DNA from: Pyxicephalus adspersus
Taxonomy: Eukaryota > Chordata > Amphibia > Anura > Pyxicephalidae
Reading direction: 5' to 3'
Length of the DNA: 64,000 nt
Assembly: GCF_032062135.1 (NCBI RefSeq)
Contig: NC_092862.1
Span: 45,732,192 to 45,796,191 of the forward strand
Shown here in pieces: positions 48,176-59,860 of this stretch. Every line of letters starts with the position of its first letter. Within the stretch, counting starts at the first letter, position 1. Under the pieces are notes generated by a model that saw nothing but the letters and a program-made list of their open reading frames with translations, was not told the DNA's origin and did not search any database. Made by a program: the position numbers and the translations under genes.

Positions 48176-48505
48176 TCAGGTAGCACAGTTGGGTTGGTGG
48201 TAAGCACTCTTGCCCTTGCGGCACTAGGTCCTAGGTTTGAATCTCAGCCAGGACACTATTTACAAAGGAGTTTGTATGTTCTCCCGCTGTTTGCATGGAC
48301 TTCCTCCTGGTATTCCAGTTTCTTCAGAAATACTATAAATGTGCAGTAAAGGTAATTTCTTTAATTCATTTCTTTCCCTCAATATTGGCCTTAGACTGTT
48401 AATCACATGATAGGGACATTAGATTGTAGCCCCGTTGAGGGACATTTACTGACATGGACTTTGTAAAGTGCTGTTAGCACTATAAAAATAGATATTAATA
48501 ATATT
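48176..48505 (+). mobile_element. tRNA-derived SINE (V-SINE-like), near full length
   Basis: The head GTTGGTGGTAAGCACTCTTGCCC (48193-48215) resembles a pol III A box, and GGTTTGAATCTC (48234-48245) a B box. The central domain GGAGTTTGTATGTTCTCCC...TTCCTCCTGGTATTCCAGTTTC and then TTGGCCTTAGACTG, AGGGACATTAGATTGTAGCC, TTGAGGGACA, ACTTTGTAAAGTGCTG and GCACTATAAAAATA with an AAT-rich tail follow the order I recall for this SINE family. An internal pol III promoter would drive transcription when active. The overlapping frame is a shadow. Confidence 0.85.
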
Positions 48506-49288
48506 TGCACAGGGCCTTATTTTGCTTAAAACGGTTTCTGTTTACAAGTACAGATATGTATGTATACCCAACTTTTTTAATAGGTCAAAGTTTATAATGA
48601 GTGTTTATTTTGACTTAAAGATATAATTTGTCATATTGACATTTTTATTTTAGCTCAAATTATGTTTAGTCTGTTTTTTGAGTACAACCCACATGTCTCC
48701 AAGTCTGCTGTCTGCTGTTGTTTATCCTGCCAGTGAAGAATCAGAGAAGAATACATGAGAACATTCATTTTAAAGTATTTGTATTCTAAGTGGGTCAATA
48801 CTAGTTTGTTCCTCTGTGTAAGTTGTTTATTCTTGAAAACAAATATAGAAGAAATTATTGACAAACGGTTAAGTTATTGTAACAAAGCTAAAAAAATGTT
48901 ACCAGCATGAATTTTTTTCTGCAAGTTTTCTACACATCTGCTGTAAGCACTTAAAATTGATATTTCTTTTCATAAAGGCAGAACACATTTCTTAACAACA
49001 AACTTAGTGCAGAAATAAAATGCACTACAGGAACACAATCTATTGTCAAATAACATCGCTTTAATACATATCTTAATTTCAAATATTGAAATGCATGCTA
49101 GCCAGGTTGTTTTTTCCAAAGTGCTCCCTTGTCTTGCCATTTTTCTAAATTAGCTAAAATATTCTATTTTAATGTAAACAGAATTGCATTAATTAAAGAG
49201 AAAAATAAAATTTAATAATTAAGGAGCACTTTTTTTTTAATAATTATCTCAAAATAATTTCAGATATAGCTTTCAAGTTACTCTTCTT
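48506..49288. other. Unassigned AT-rich noncoding DNA
   Basis: No gene. 49080-49250 is transposon-free with ATTAATTA cores and could be conserved noncoding DNA, but the evidence is weak. Confidence 0.45.
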
Positions 49289-49680
49289 CTAGAGGTAATT
49301 TACCTCTAGTGCCAGGGGATTGCAATGGATTTCCAGGGCTGCATTCATTCATGCAGCCCTGGGAATCCTGTGTGTGATCCCCGGCACTAGAGGCACTAGA
49401 CGCTCAAGCGTCATCAGGATTTTCCTTTTCTCAGCCAATCAGAGAGCACTAGAAGTTTTGAATGGGGAGACTTATCCCCATTTAACCTCTAGTTCTGGGG
49501 ATCGCACACTGAGCTGATCAATGAATGCACCCGTGGCTGCATTGATTGATCCGCACAGCCCCCAATTTCATTTGGTGAATTTACACCGGTCGTTCTCGCA
49601 TACAATTTTGCTAAGCAAGAACAGCCAAATTTGCTGCGTTTTAAAAACTTGCTCGCTCATCCCAATGTAGCAATTGATGC
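49289..49680. mobile_element. Palindrome-rich element related to the 19-kb composite
   Basis: Hairpins in order: CTAGAGGTA/TACCTCTAG (49289-49309), CCAGGGCTGCAT/ATGCAGCCCTGG (49333-49344/49351-49362), and GATCAATGAATGC/GCATTGATTGATC (about 49517-49551). Segments shared with 19440-19660 are TCAGCCAATCAGAGAGCACTAG, GAATGGGGAGACTTATCCCCATTTAACC and the TTCCAGGGCT...CCCTGG block. The order of modules differs from the 19-kb element. Ends are not defined. Confidence 0.6.
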
Positions 49681-49689
49681 ACCACTGCT

Positions 49690-50110
49690 TTTCACATGAA
49701 AATACCCATAAGCTTTCTTTGGAGGTCAAAGGTGGAAATCCAATGGTGCTAAATCCAGACTATAATCTGGGTGTTCCATAACCTGCCCTTTAATTATCTG
49801 AGTGTTTCCTATGCGTGGGCTGCAGTGTGGGGGCAGGTATTGTCGTGCAACATCACAATTCCCTTTGACGGATTTCCACTTCTTTTAGACCGGAATGAAG
49901 GTTTCATTTTTTTTCTGATGAATGTCACAATATGTTGCACTTGTTACAGTTGTTCATTGTTCCTGAAAGAAAACAGGCCCTTCCATTTCAAGAAAGGACC
50001 CTTGAGAGTCCCAGATGATGGTCAACATCAACTTTTCTCCCAATGGTTGTGTCTTGAATTTCTTTGTTCCATAATCATTGTTCAAATGATTGCAGCTTTT
50101 CACTAGACCA
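49690..50110 (-). pseudogene. mariner-type transposase relic
   Basis: Minus-strand reading gives RSKRSGNPSKGIVMLHDN (about 49895-49840), CPHTAAHA, stop, ETLR, stop, LKG, then after one frameshift MEHPDYSLDLAPLDFHL (about 49777-49728). These correspond to mariner LLHDNARPHTA and LEHPPYSPDLAPSDFHLF. The spacing from the Asp of HDN to the Asp of LDF is about 34 residues, as in DD34D mariner. At least two stops and one frameshift disable it. Upstream (to 50110) it is more decayed: LKGPFLKWKGLFSF and similar. The 111-codon plus-strand frame at 49771-50106 is the antisense shadow. Confidence 0.85.
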
Positions 50111-51434
50111 ATGATAATATTACATTTTGCAAATGTTTCTCTATTTGTAGTGTTTTATTCTGGTGCTATATATGCGGAGCATAGAATAATGAAAGCGTCT
50201 TTAATTTTCCTTGCATATATTGTTTTTTTTAGGCTGAGGTGACTTGTATTTAATGATGTACATTTAAGTTCTTTTCCAGCCTTTATTCTACACATGGAAC
50301 ATTGTTTTCACATTCATAGATCAGAGCCAACAATTGAAAGAAAACAGCAAAAATATATAGTAAGGAAAAGATTTAGTAAGCTTAGTAATATTCCCAAGAA
50401 GGTGGGAATTGTACTTACTCATTTTACTTATGGTATATGTAAAATGGTGCTTTAAGGACTATATTATATTTGTTAATATTTATTGGACTGATTAATAGAA
50501 TCTACAGAAAAATAAGCTTTTCAAAACATTAATACAGCAAGAGGAAAAAAAATGTTCATTTAGTTATCCTATTTTCACCATTCTGAACAACTTGTAAAGA
50601 TTCCTATTGTGTACTCTGTTTGAAGATGAACATTAAAGCTCTTTATGGAAATAAAATCTCTGAGACTTCCGCACTGTGAAAATTCTTTGTTTGTATAGTG
50701 CTTCTTCAAGTGACTCATTCTTCCATGAGATTAAATAAAAATAAGTCTCTGTCATTGATTAGGACAGTGAAAATCATGGCATGGTACAATGATATGTTTG
50801 TTTCTTTGAATTTATAATAGGAAGATCATGTTAAAATACCAATACCTTTAAACATTTTTCCCCTGATAAAATATATTTTAAAATGACCTGTAAATTTATG
50901 TATTATGTATTAACCCAGACTCAGTATTAGTTCTACAGGGTAACTGTCTTTAACCATTTAATGGCTTTTGTCTCCTTGATATCAGGTTGAACAGCGCTGA
51001 TGAAGTAGGAAAGGTAAGAAATGGTGTTTAAGTCATAGAAACAATCAGATTTCTTTTTTTTACAGAAAAGAAAAAGGCATTTCTCCTATAACTTCCAGTA
51101 ATACATTTCCTCCAGATTATCCTTAAGGCTAATGTGCTAGAAACTTCATCCTCTTCTTCTAAGGTTTTATTACACTGGAGAAAGGCTTTGTTGGATGTAA
51201 ATAAAGCTGTATTGAACAATCTAAAAGAGAGTTCTCTTAAAATCATATGACAATGCCTTGTAACCTTGAGACATTTACACAATTTTATTTTTTATTATCA
51301 TTGACCTTTTTAAAGGCAACAACTTTCTGGACAGCTGAAGTTATAGATGCTGTGGAAACAAACTGTTGAACAAAACTGTGAGGCATCTTTTTCTAAATGC
51401 TTACTAGACTTATGAAGTAAAAATACAGACACAT
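50111..51434. other. Unassigned AT-rich noncoding DNA
   Basis: No gene. 50560-50790 is transposon-free and motif-rich (TTCAAGTGACTC, TCATTGATTAG) and might be conserved. Nothing can be confirmed. Confidence 0.45.
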
Positions 51435-52105
51435 TAGGTGGGATGCACTAAAAGTAGCTTTGGCAGCATCCAGTGCGATATATATAGGCAGCAGGGATCC
51501 AACAGTTCACAATAAGAGGCAGCAATGCTTTAGATCAACTTAAAAGTCCAGGCTCCCGCCTGCAGGCTTTTTTTGTCACAGCCATGTTAGCGAAAACAAC
51601 AATCAAAAAAAAGGAAATCAATAAATTGAAACAAACAAACAATGGCCCGGCGGGGCAACTAGCTACCTCACTTTAGGTGGGCTATCTCCCTCTGTCCACT
51701 TGTAAGCCCCAGTGGTACACAGTTCATGTAAATGGGTAAACAGAGTCCACTCACAGTTCATGCAGTCTAGGTAAGCTCAGTCCAAAGTTTCCTCTCCAGC
51801 TCTAGGAAACCTTTGTCCTCATCTCTCCCCCAGTCAGCAGGCAACTGACTGCCCTCATGAAACTCCTGAGCTCCTGCTAGGGAGTAAATCCCGGACATGG
51901 ACTGGGTGGCCAAGGAACCCTCCCCTCTCTTCCCTTCACAGGCTCCAGGGCCCTCAGCACCGGCTCTTACCATAAGCCACATAACCAAGTAGCAGCTACT
52001 TTGCTACCCCTGGAACCTTTAATGAAAGAAGCACCTCAGTCTGAGTGCAATATTTTTACCATCCAGACCTTTTCCCTTCAAATACTGGGACACTCTGTCA
52101 CAATA
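51435..52105 (-). repeat. GC-richer dispersed block, possibly LTR-like
   Basis: Sharply different in composition from both flanks. On the minus strand it starts TGTGACAGAGTGTCCCAG and ends near GCACTGGATGCTGCC. TATATATATCGCAC lies at about 51475-51490 and CCCGCCTGCAGGC at 51556-51568. It may be an LTR or long non-autonomous element; I cannot prove termini or a target duplication. The minus frame at 51767-51988 has no domain. Confidence 0.35.
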
Positions 52106-53932
52106 AATATATACATAACTGCATAAAGGCTACTGCAACATAATAAAGGACTTTTTTTTTTGGTCTTACTGTCTGCAAAAAACAAGCATTTCCTGTTGCA
52201 TAATGATAATAAGCAAAATTCAGTCATTAAAAGCAAGTCATATTTTTGGGGAAGTCAGATGACAATGATAAAAATAAATAAAAGACAACTACTTATTGTT
52301 GTTGTTATACAATTCTGCTCTATTCCTTATTAATTAAACCAGAACATTTTAAAACTGATATTTTATTTGATAATAGGCAAAATAAGGTGTCAGGAGAGCA
52401 TAGAGAAAGTGAATGTCATCACTTGTTTTACTGGTGGTAAAATTGTATTTACAAAATGTCATGGTCATGAGAGACATGATGCTGCAAAGAACAATTCAGG
52501 CAAGGAAACAGATATGTCCCATTGAGTGTTAACTAAGGTTTCTTCCTTCAGATTTTTTTGTGGCTTATAATGCTTCCTGTTTTGCATCTCAGAACACTTC
52601 TGTAAAATAAATATTTGTTTCTCAACTTGAAACCTAATTGCAGTCATAGAAAAAGCAAAAACTGTGATGGCTATACAAGAAAGGTGTATGGATCACTAGA
52701 AAAGCAGTAAAACAATTGTCAGAAGTTCTAAAACTTTCTGCAGACTTTATTTGCTTTGAAGGTAAAATACATACTAATTTAGCAGGTTATTCTCACCAGT
52801 ATAGTTTTTCAGATGTTCAAAAGCAAACTGGTAATTCAGACCACTAGTGCTCATCTGAAACTAAGTGTTTTTGGATATGAATTGCATTCATCACCATGCT
52901 TTTCAAAATGCCGTCACAGGATTTTTACTCTTATGAATGAGCTTAATAAAACTTTTTCCTTAAAACTAATAAAAGGTGGTGTTTATGTTCTCTATTCTCC
53001 TTTGCATTGTATTGTTTCCTGCAGAATAAAATGTAATTTTAAAAAAGTAACATAATTGTATACACAGTTTAAATTTTTTTTAAAAAGTATTGTAAACAAC
53101 TACAATAAAACATCATTAATCTCTAAAATAATAAACAAGGATGGTGTTTCCTACTCGCTGTTGTGAACTATATTGTTTTCTTCAGCGTAAAGTTTTTATC
53201 CAAAAGGGTACATAAGTGCATGCAAACATATAATATAGTTAAAGTATTGTAGAGAACAAAAACAAGACCCACACAATAAACTTTAAACCTTTTAAATTGA
53301 ATTATATATAACAAAACACACAGCCCTGGCTTTGTAACAGGTATTTGGAGACAAGCTTAAAACCAGACTTGATTGTAGATTTTCTGTTGCTGCAATACTA
53401 ATGAGCAAAAGCAATTTAGAGACTAATATATTCCAGAAGATTGAGGAGGTGTGAAACATGCCCAACAATTTATCAGATAACTCAGGGCCATGTCTATGGC
53501 AATGGCCAGCACACAATGTTTGCTACCATAGCAACCAGTTTAGCAAATTTACTGTATTTGTATCAACATGGTCCCAAGGGACCAATGTCGAAGGCAAGAA
53601 TTCTCTTTTCTTTTTTCCCATATCACTTTTATGTGTTATTGCTATGCCCTACAGATATGTAAGTGACAACAGGATGCGTGTGTCAAGGTTTATTCCATTA
53701 TCAGTAGAAATATCTGTATGACTCAGTTAGAAATATTTGAAACTTTACATTACTGTAACAAATATCTCAATTTATCTGTCCCATGTATAAGTATGCTATT
53801 AATAGTGTATGTGTGTGTACAAAAATAAAGAAAATTGTATTCTAAATTTCAAACATTCATGATTCAAAAGCTTAGCAAAGGCTGGTAAGTCTATTGATAT
53901 AGAGCTACTGATACAAAGGTTCAATGTCATTA
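52106..53932. other. Unassigned AT-rich noncoding DNA
   Basis: No gene. The 80-codon frame at 52813-53055 and the paired frames at 53441-53721 lack motifs and lie in AT-driven sequence. Confidence 0.5.
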
Positions 53933-54425
53933 CAGGTAGTCCTCGGGTTAAGGACATCCGATATAGGGACGCTTCCTATAAAAGAAGTGGATTTCCCTGC
54001 TCGCTGTGTGCAGAACATAGGTTGAATGAAAGAGGAGCGGCTTGCATGACTTGCAGAAGAAATCTTTTGCTAAACACAGCTGAGGTTGTGGGTGATCTTA
54101 GGGGGGTGAGCTCTTTCTGCAGCCGCATGTAACTCTTTGATGACCAAGACAAATTCTGCAGTTGTTTCTTTTAATATCAAAGCACAGCTTGCTCCAGAAG
54201 TTAATGAATGTCTAGGCTCCATAAAGTTTTTTTTGCTTTGTTTGTAATTAATTCACAGTGAGGTTTTTGTACAGTAACTGACACCATGCTGCCTAATAAT
54301 ATGTTGCGACAAACATCTGTCCTAATTGCATTTATTAAAAGATTATACCTGTTCCGACTTACATACAATTCAACTTAAGAACAAACCTACAGTCCCTATC
54401 TCGTATGTAACCTGGGGGCTACCTG
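53933..54425. mobile_element. pogo/Tigger-like MITE, 493 bp
   Basis: The left end is TA|CAGGTAGTCCTCGGGTTAAG and the right end, on the minus strand, TA|CAGGTAGCCCCCAGGTTAC, with TA on both sides. Subterminal TATAGGGACGC and GATAGGGACTG also correspond. On the minus strand the right part reads TTGTTCTTAAGTTGAATTG...AAGTCGGAACAGG. No transposase. The frames at 54326-54592 are shadows. Confidence 0.8.
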
Positions 54426-55760
54426 TATTCCAGCTTAGTGTTTCCCAGTGTAGTGCCCCAAAAGGTAATGTGGAGGTCATATATGTAACTTTCCTGCTTA
54501 TTGTTGGAGAAAATATATTGGTATCTATCCTATATGGGGTAATAAAGGGAGCCAATGAACCCCTTAAAACTGCCATGAGAAAGAACTGCTAGCATATAAA
54601 CACAAACAGCTCAGTGTACAATTCCTTCATCTGATGCTGGGAGTAAGTGCTAGGTGTCAGGATGAATGAACTACTATGTGCATGCTTGAAAGTTTTGTTA
54701 TCCTGGCCTGGCCAATCAAGGTGGTTAGAGACTGCGGCACCCAGAAGATGTGAAAAAAACAAATAAGCAGAACGAGAGACAGAAGACATCACAGCTCTTC
54801 ATTCTAGCACTTTAAATGGTTAAAATGCAACTTACTTACTTACATTCCCATCACAGCATTCATTTTTTGATATATATTAGATCAGACCATTACATTATCA
54901 TAGATGCTTTTAATAAATAAAAAGAAGCAAGCTAAAGACATTTTCCCAATATTTAAAAATTCAAACCAGTGGTATCTTAGTTTAGAAAATGAAAGTTGCT
55001 ATGACATATTTGAAAATGTCAATATATGCACAGTACAACACCTCAGTTACAGAAAAGCGACACTATACAAAAGACAAAGCAATTACATTGTGCTATTGGT
55101 TTCAACTTGGGTATGGTACTGATCATAAGGAGACATGACTTATATGAAGCTGTTTCCATGGTAATATATTTTCAGTGTTTCTGACAATTAGATACTTGTG
55201 AAAAAAACGACTGAACACTGTAGTATTCTACTGTATATTTAAAGATATACTTTAAAAATGAAAAAATAATTATTAAACTGCATAAAAAGACACAACCTAC
55301 CCATTTCTCATTTAGAAATATCCTCAGTGTGATTATGGCAGCTTTAAATTACCTTATTTATGGCTATTTGGTGTTTAGGTTAAACTTACACCTTTCTTGT
55401 TAAATTGTTGTTTGCATTCACTGGAAGAATTTAAGGGACACATGTACCTTTGTGTTCTTCTCTCCATTGACCCAAGGTGACCCACCCTCCCCCTCTGTGT
55501 ATTTTTTAATTAAGATCTTAGCAGCTGAGACACCTTCTCTTTGTTTATATCTAGCAGCAAAGTGCATAGATTTCGATGATCTGGGTAGACAAATAAATTA
55601 CCAGAAGTCTTGTGGGGCTTTACTGTATAGATGCCACTGAATGCAAACAATGAAAAGAAGATGTGACCAATAGTATTAATATGTGGAGGGGAGAGGATGG
55701 ATTACTTTAGGTCAGGGGAGGTAGGGAAACAAGATATTTGTACTTTACTGTAACAATATA
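54426..55760. other. Unassigned noncoding DNA
   Basis: 54590-54800 (CTGATGCTGGGAGTAAGTGCTAGG ... GGCCTGGCCAATCAAGG ... GCGGCACCCAGAAGATG) looks like another frog short element with unclear ends. The rest is AT-rich and featureless. Confidence 0.4.
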
Positions 55761-56044
55761 CAGCAGACTCTGGACTATCTGGCCTAATGTGGCGGCAGGG
55801 TAGGCCAGATAACAAAAAAACAGGATAGTCCGGAGTTCCATGAATGGAGCACTATAATTACCTCGACACACAGGCTAGCCTTCCTCTCGCTGCACCCGCG
55901 GACATCCGACACAGTTCCGGAGAGCAGGCAGCAGGGACGTCTCAGCCTGCACCACCCTGGCATTTTATAATGAATATTTTTTTTTTCAGCCTCCGTACTA
56001 TCCGTCAACAGGTAGTCGCGAGCCGGATAGGTGAGAGCCTACTG
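55761..56044 (+). mobile_element. pogo/Tigger-like MITE, 284 bp, TA target
   Basis: The left end is TA|CAGCAGACTCTGGACTATC and the right end, on the minus strand, TA|CAGTAGGCTCTCACCTATCC. Flanking TA is intact on both sides. The core (AGGCTAGCCTTCCTCTCGCTGC ... CACAGTTCCGGAGAGCAGGCAG) matches that of 18314-18511. Overlapping frames on both strands are shadows. Confidence 0.85.
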
Positions 56045-56379
56045 TATTTAGGAATAATTATTAAGAAAGTAGTGTGCTGTGAAGTAGTTGTCAGGTAGGC
56101 AATTCTGATTGGAGCTACTTTGACATCGTTCAAAACTAAATTTGAGCAATCTGAGTTGCAATCCAACTTATTACAGCTTTTCTGACTGCTGGATTATGAC
56201 CGCTGACATTGACAGGTATGGGAGCGCTTAGCCAATCCCGTCATTGGACTATCACAGCAGTTAATGCAGTCACTATTACAGCTGTAATCTTCAAGGGACT
56301 GGATTGGCTGACAACTGTCATAATTGGCTGAGCCTTACCATACCATACAATAACCCTAGTGTACTCAGCTGTTAGGGCT
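56045..56379. other. Unassigned noncoding DNA
   Basis: Contains scattered CAATC/ATTGG-rich inverted short motifs (GCCAATCC...GGATTGGC) but no bounded element. Confidence 0.4.
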
Positions 56380-56910
56380 ACATAGGATTACTTGAGGCAT
56401 TAAGTCCAAGTGTCTCTTGGTCTTCACCAGAGCACCCTGCAAAGTATGATGGGCTGGTGACCTTAGTGGCCACTTGGCTACTTTGTTGTGGGGTGAAAAC
56501 CAGGTCCCAGCCTGAAGGCTCTCAGGGTAGGCTGCAGGCAAGCGTGGTCGGAGTCAAGGCACAGGTCAGGGCAGGCTGCAGAGAAGTGCAGTCAAGGTTC
56601 AAGTACAGGTCAGGGCAGGTGGCAGACAACCATAGGCAATTTCAGGAACAGCTCAGGGCAGATGGCAGGCAAGCGTAGTCAAGATCAGGCACAAATCAGG
56701 AATCCAGAAAGGCACAAAATGGCAGAGTATTACTAAACAAGTCTCAGCCAGCAGGGCTGAGGATCCAGCAACCAGAGCCTGGAACAAGCAGGTTATAGAT
56801 AAGACTAGCAGCCAATAATAAGACAAGATGGAAACCAGAAACTAGCTTGGTAATTGGCTGCTGGACATACTTTCAAATCTCCTTCAGCTGTGCACAGCTT
56901 CAGAGTAAGT
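56380..56910 (-). mobile_element. LTR-like segment, opposite-orientation relative of 63315-63790
   Basis: On the minus strand: GTGCACAGCTGAAGGAGATT (56896-56877), TTTCTGGATTCCTGATT (56710-56694), then three or more imperfect units of about 40-45 bp containing TGCCTGCCATCTGCCCTGA or ACCTGCCCTGACCTGTACTTG. The first two landmarks recur in the plus-strand segment at 63.3-63.6 kb. I recall TTTCTGGATT...CCTGCCCTGACC strings from frog and fish LTR retrotransposon ends. No TG...CA termini or target duplication are proven. The plus frame at 56457-56678 is a shadow of the tandem units. Confidence 0.5.
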
Positions 56911-57221
56911 ACAGGGGATGTTAAGAAAGAAACATCTTTTCACAGCTAAAGGGAGGCTGGAAATGCTGCAACATGCTTGACAGATGATGTGCAAGTGGAG
57001 TGGCAACACAGCCTCGAGACTTTGACAGATGTCATTGTAGGGTTCCATCAGTGGAACAGGGTTCCATCAGAGGACATGGGAAATGCCATTAAAGACCTTT
57101 TTTTTTAAGGTCCTTCAGTTTGCTGTATTTGATGGCTTTAATACAGACTCTGAATAATTATGCAGATCAGATGTTCTGCCTTCTTCTGACTTACCAAAAC
57201 ATATTTCAAGTTTTGGTAAAA

Positions 57222-57279
57222 ATATTAAAATATTAAAGGTTTAAAACCTATATTAAAATATTAAAGGGTTAAAACCTAT
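57222..57279. repeat. Tandem duplication, period 28 bp
   Basis: ATATTAAAATATTAAAGG followed by TTTAAAACCT occurs at 57222-57249 and, with a one-base change in the G run, at 57250-57279. Confidence 0.9.
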
Positions 57280-57805
57280 GCCGGGTTGGTCCTTGCAAGA
57301 GAAATAAGGAGCCGAATGATACTTAGGGTCCTGCTGGAAGGTTACTTTAATCCCCCTCTTTAATCTCTGACAGACTAAAACAGGTTTACCTGGAATTGCT
57401 CAGCATTTAGTGCTATCTATCTTTTCTTCAATCCTGACTATATTTCTTTCCTCTGCCAATAAAAAAACATATCTACAGTATAATTCTGCCACCTCAATGC
57501 TTCAGTGTGGCAATGGTTTTCTCAGGGTGATGAGAAGTGTTGGGTTTGTGTCATATATGGCATTTATCATAATGGCCAGTTCTAGTATCATCTGACCAGA
57601 AAACATATTTTTTCTAGCCACTTTTTCCATAAAGTCCCGCTTTGTGGAGTGTATGGCTGCAAATAGTTCTAGGAACAGAAACTCCCATGTCAGCTGTGGA
57701 TCCTTGCCACTCCTTCAGTGTTATTCTTGATGTCAACATGAATATTGACATGCCATCACATTTTTGTGAGCAATTTGGTGGTTGGCCATTATACTCAATA
57801 GACAA
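57275..57805 (-). pseudogene. Tc1-type transposase relic
   Basis: Minus-strand reading: ITLKEWQGSTADMGVSVPR and TICSHTLHKAGLYGK (57725-57617) match the Tc1 helix-turn-helix linker VTLEELQRSTAQVG...TISRALHKSGLYG. Next come VFWSDDTRTGHYDK (about 57600-57560; first catalytic Asp in SDDT) and TIATLKH, stop, GGRIIL. After a phase change VTFQQDPKYHSAPYF (about 57340-57298) matches FQQDNDPKH with two residues missing beside the second catalytic Asp. Stops and indels make it inactive, and the C-terminal DLNPIE region is absent. The plus-strand frames at 57410-57595 and 57642-57875 are antisense shadows. Confidence 0.85.
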
Positions 57806-59813
57806 ACAAGACTACTGTGTCAACTCTGTGATCAGTTTACCTTTACTCTCATGCCCTCCTGATAAACTTATTTAACAATTTTTTTTATTAGAATCAAGGA
57901 AAGATCTTCACTTCTATGGGTGTGGTTATACCTATTTTGCCTACACTGCTAATTTTTAGTCTATAATAGATCATATATTTTTGTATTTGATTATTACCAC
58001 ATTTTAGTTTGGGTGACATTTTATGTTTCTTATGGACTGGCTTAGACAGACGGCCTTTGGCCACTTGAGAACCTTCTGGTGACCCTCATATTCAAGTAAA
58101 AATTCAGATCTCTGTAACTGATACTTGTAAAATGACCAAAAGCCAGTCATTTGAGGTAAAATAATACAATTAGCATAATTAGAAAACATTAGACATAGAC
58201 ACTTCAAAGATACTCAAAACTTAAGAGGAAACAGTCTTAATTAAGACCTAGTTAAGAGTTATTAATTCATTACCACATCAGTCTGGATTCCACAAAAGAA
58301 AATGTGAAGATGAAACCACAAAGAAACAAAAATGAGTTTTCCTACAATATAAACAAAGCTGAAGGAGAAGAAATCACTAGAGAGAAGAGAGGCACCACCT
58401 CAGCTATAGGATGCAAAACAAGGAAAAGTCGGTTATCAGGCTGAGGTTAGGGCATGTGTGATCACAGTCAAAATCAAAATAGCAGGACTTACAACACTGT
58501 AGAAGAATAGCAGATGCATGCAATTATACAGCAATTAGAATCTGTAATGCTGGATAGGGTGGAAACTTCACATTTAAAAGGGTGCTGTTGGTTAGTTAAC
58601 AGAAGATTGACGGGCAGAATGGTAACACTACACACCTCATACCAATGCAGACCGGAAATACTATTATACAAAGAAGAAATGTCTGCAGTGGCAAATGTAG
58701 TGACTATTATATTCCAACCAATTTAAAAGATTAAAAATATTCCTTGTATCTTTAGCATATGATGGTAGCCCAAAAACCAAAGGTTGTAAATAAACATGAA
58801 TATACTCCTATACCAATAGGATGTAAGACTGATTATCCTGCTTATTATATGTTTTCCTGGGTGGTTTAAACTAGTCTTTATGTACCATAGTACGGTTATA
58901 AATAATTGGCATCCTGGGTGCCATTGGAGCTAAAAAATTACTCTCATTTTTGTTTAGAATGCCCTCAGGGAAACCCACCTTTGTTGAGATATCTAATTGT
59001 CTAAACAAAATAATAGGGTTTTACTCTATAGGCTGATAAATAATACTGTCAGATAAGAAGAATACAATAACTTCCCTTGATCAGCAGGATATATACCTAA
59101 ATCTTTAGATGCTATCAACTTCCTAATCTCTTGTTAAATACATCTATCAATATTCATCGTCTTAATTTTATGATTTTCTAAATAATCTAATAACAGTTCT
59201 TTTGTCCTCATTAATCACATTAAATAGTGAAATCTCCAGTGCTTTCTTTTTCTTTGGTTCTGTTTATCTTGGAGAAATACTTTACTTTTTTTTTCTTGGT
59301 TTCAACTTTACATATTCTTTTATGAGATCATGACTGATGTGGTTATGAATTAATATCCTAAATTATAAGACTGTTTTATCTTGGTTTAATGATTTTATTA
59401 AGGGACATATCACTCTCATATGCAGGCTGCATTTTAATATTTTAATTATTAAATGTTTATTATTTTTAAGTGGCTATTATTTTTAAGTGGTTATTAATGT
59501 ATATTTGTATATATTATTATATATTTATAGTGATTATTATTATAAGTGGTGATTGGTTGACAACTTCAAACATACTGCTTGAGCTAAACAAAAAATTCCC
59601 CTAAATAATACCTTAAGTATTGTATATGAAAGACAGGTGTGTTCATGGGACTTTCAAGGCAGTTTTAGTACACATTACAAAGTATCTAAAATATAAAAAC
59701 AGTCTTTTACAAATAGTGTATATAAAAAAGGGGGGAAATAGAAAATTCCATAAAAACGCTCAATACATAACACCAGACCAATGTCTAAATCATTGATATC
59801 ATGGTAAATTCTG
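57806..59813. other. Unassigned AT-rich noncoding DNA
   Basis: No gene. TATTATTTTTAAGTGG is tandemly repeated at about 59460-59492. Otherwise featureless. Confidence 0.5.
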
Positions 59814-59860
59814 ATAATCCAACGCATTTCGCAGAAATTATCCACTTCATCAGGGATTAT
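59814..59860 (-). ncRNA. Hammerhead-ribozyme-like stem-loop 2
   Basis: Minus strand: stem I strand ATAATCC (59860-59854), core CTGATGA (59853-59847), a stem-II segment in which GTGGA can pair with TCTGC using two wobbles, core GAA (59830-59828), ATGCGT, T, then GGATTAT (59820-59814), which is fully complementary to ATAATCC. It shares layout with the stem-loop at 38425-38466, but stem I has a different sequence that still pairs. It also has the extra A after CUGAUGA, which is non-canonical. A third, much weaker CTGATGAAG hairpin on the minus strand near 61442-61410 lacks the GAAACGCGT half. Confidence 0.5.

Noticed and set aside
49771..50106. 111-codon plus-strand frame with membrane-like residues
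   Set aside because: It is the antisense of the mariner relic, whose minus-strand motifs are far stronger.
57410..57875. Plus-strand frames of 61 and 77 codons
   Set aside because: They are antisense to the Tc1 relic.
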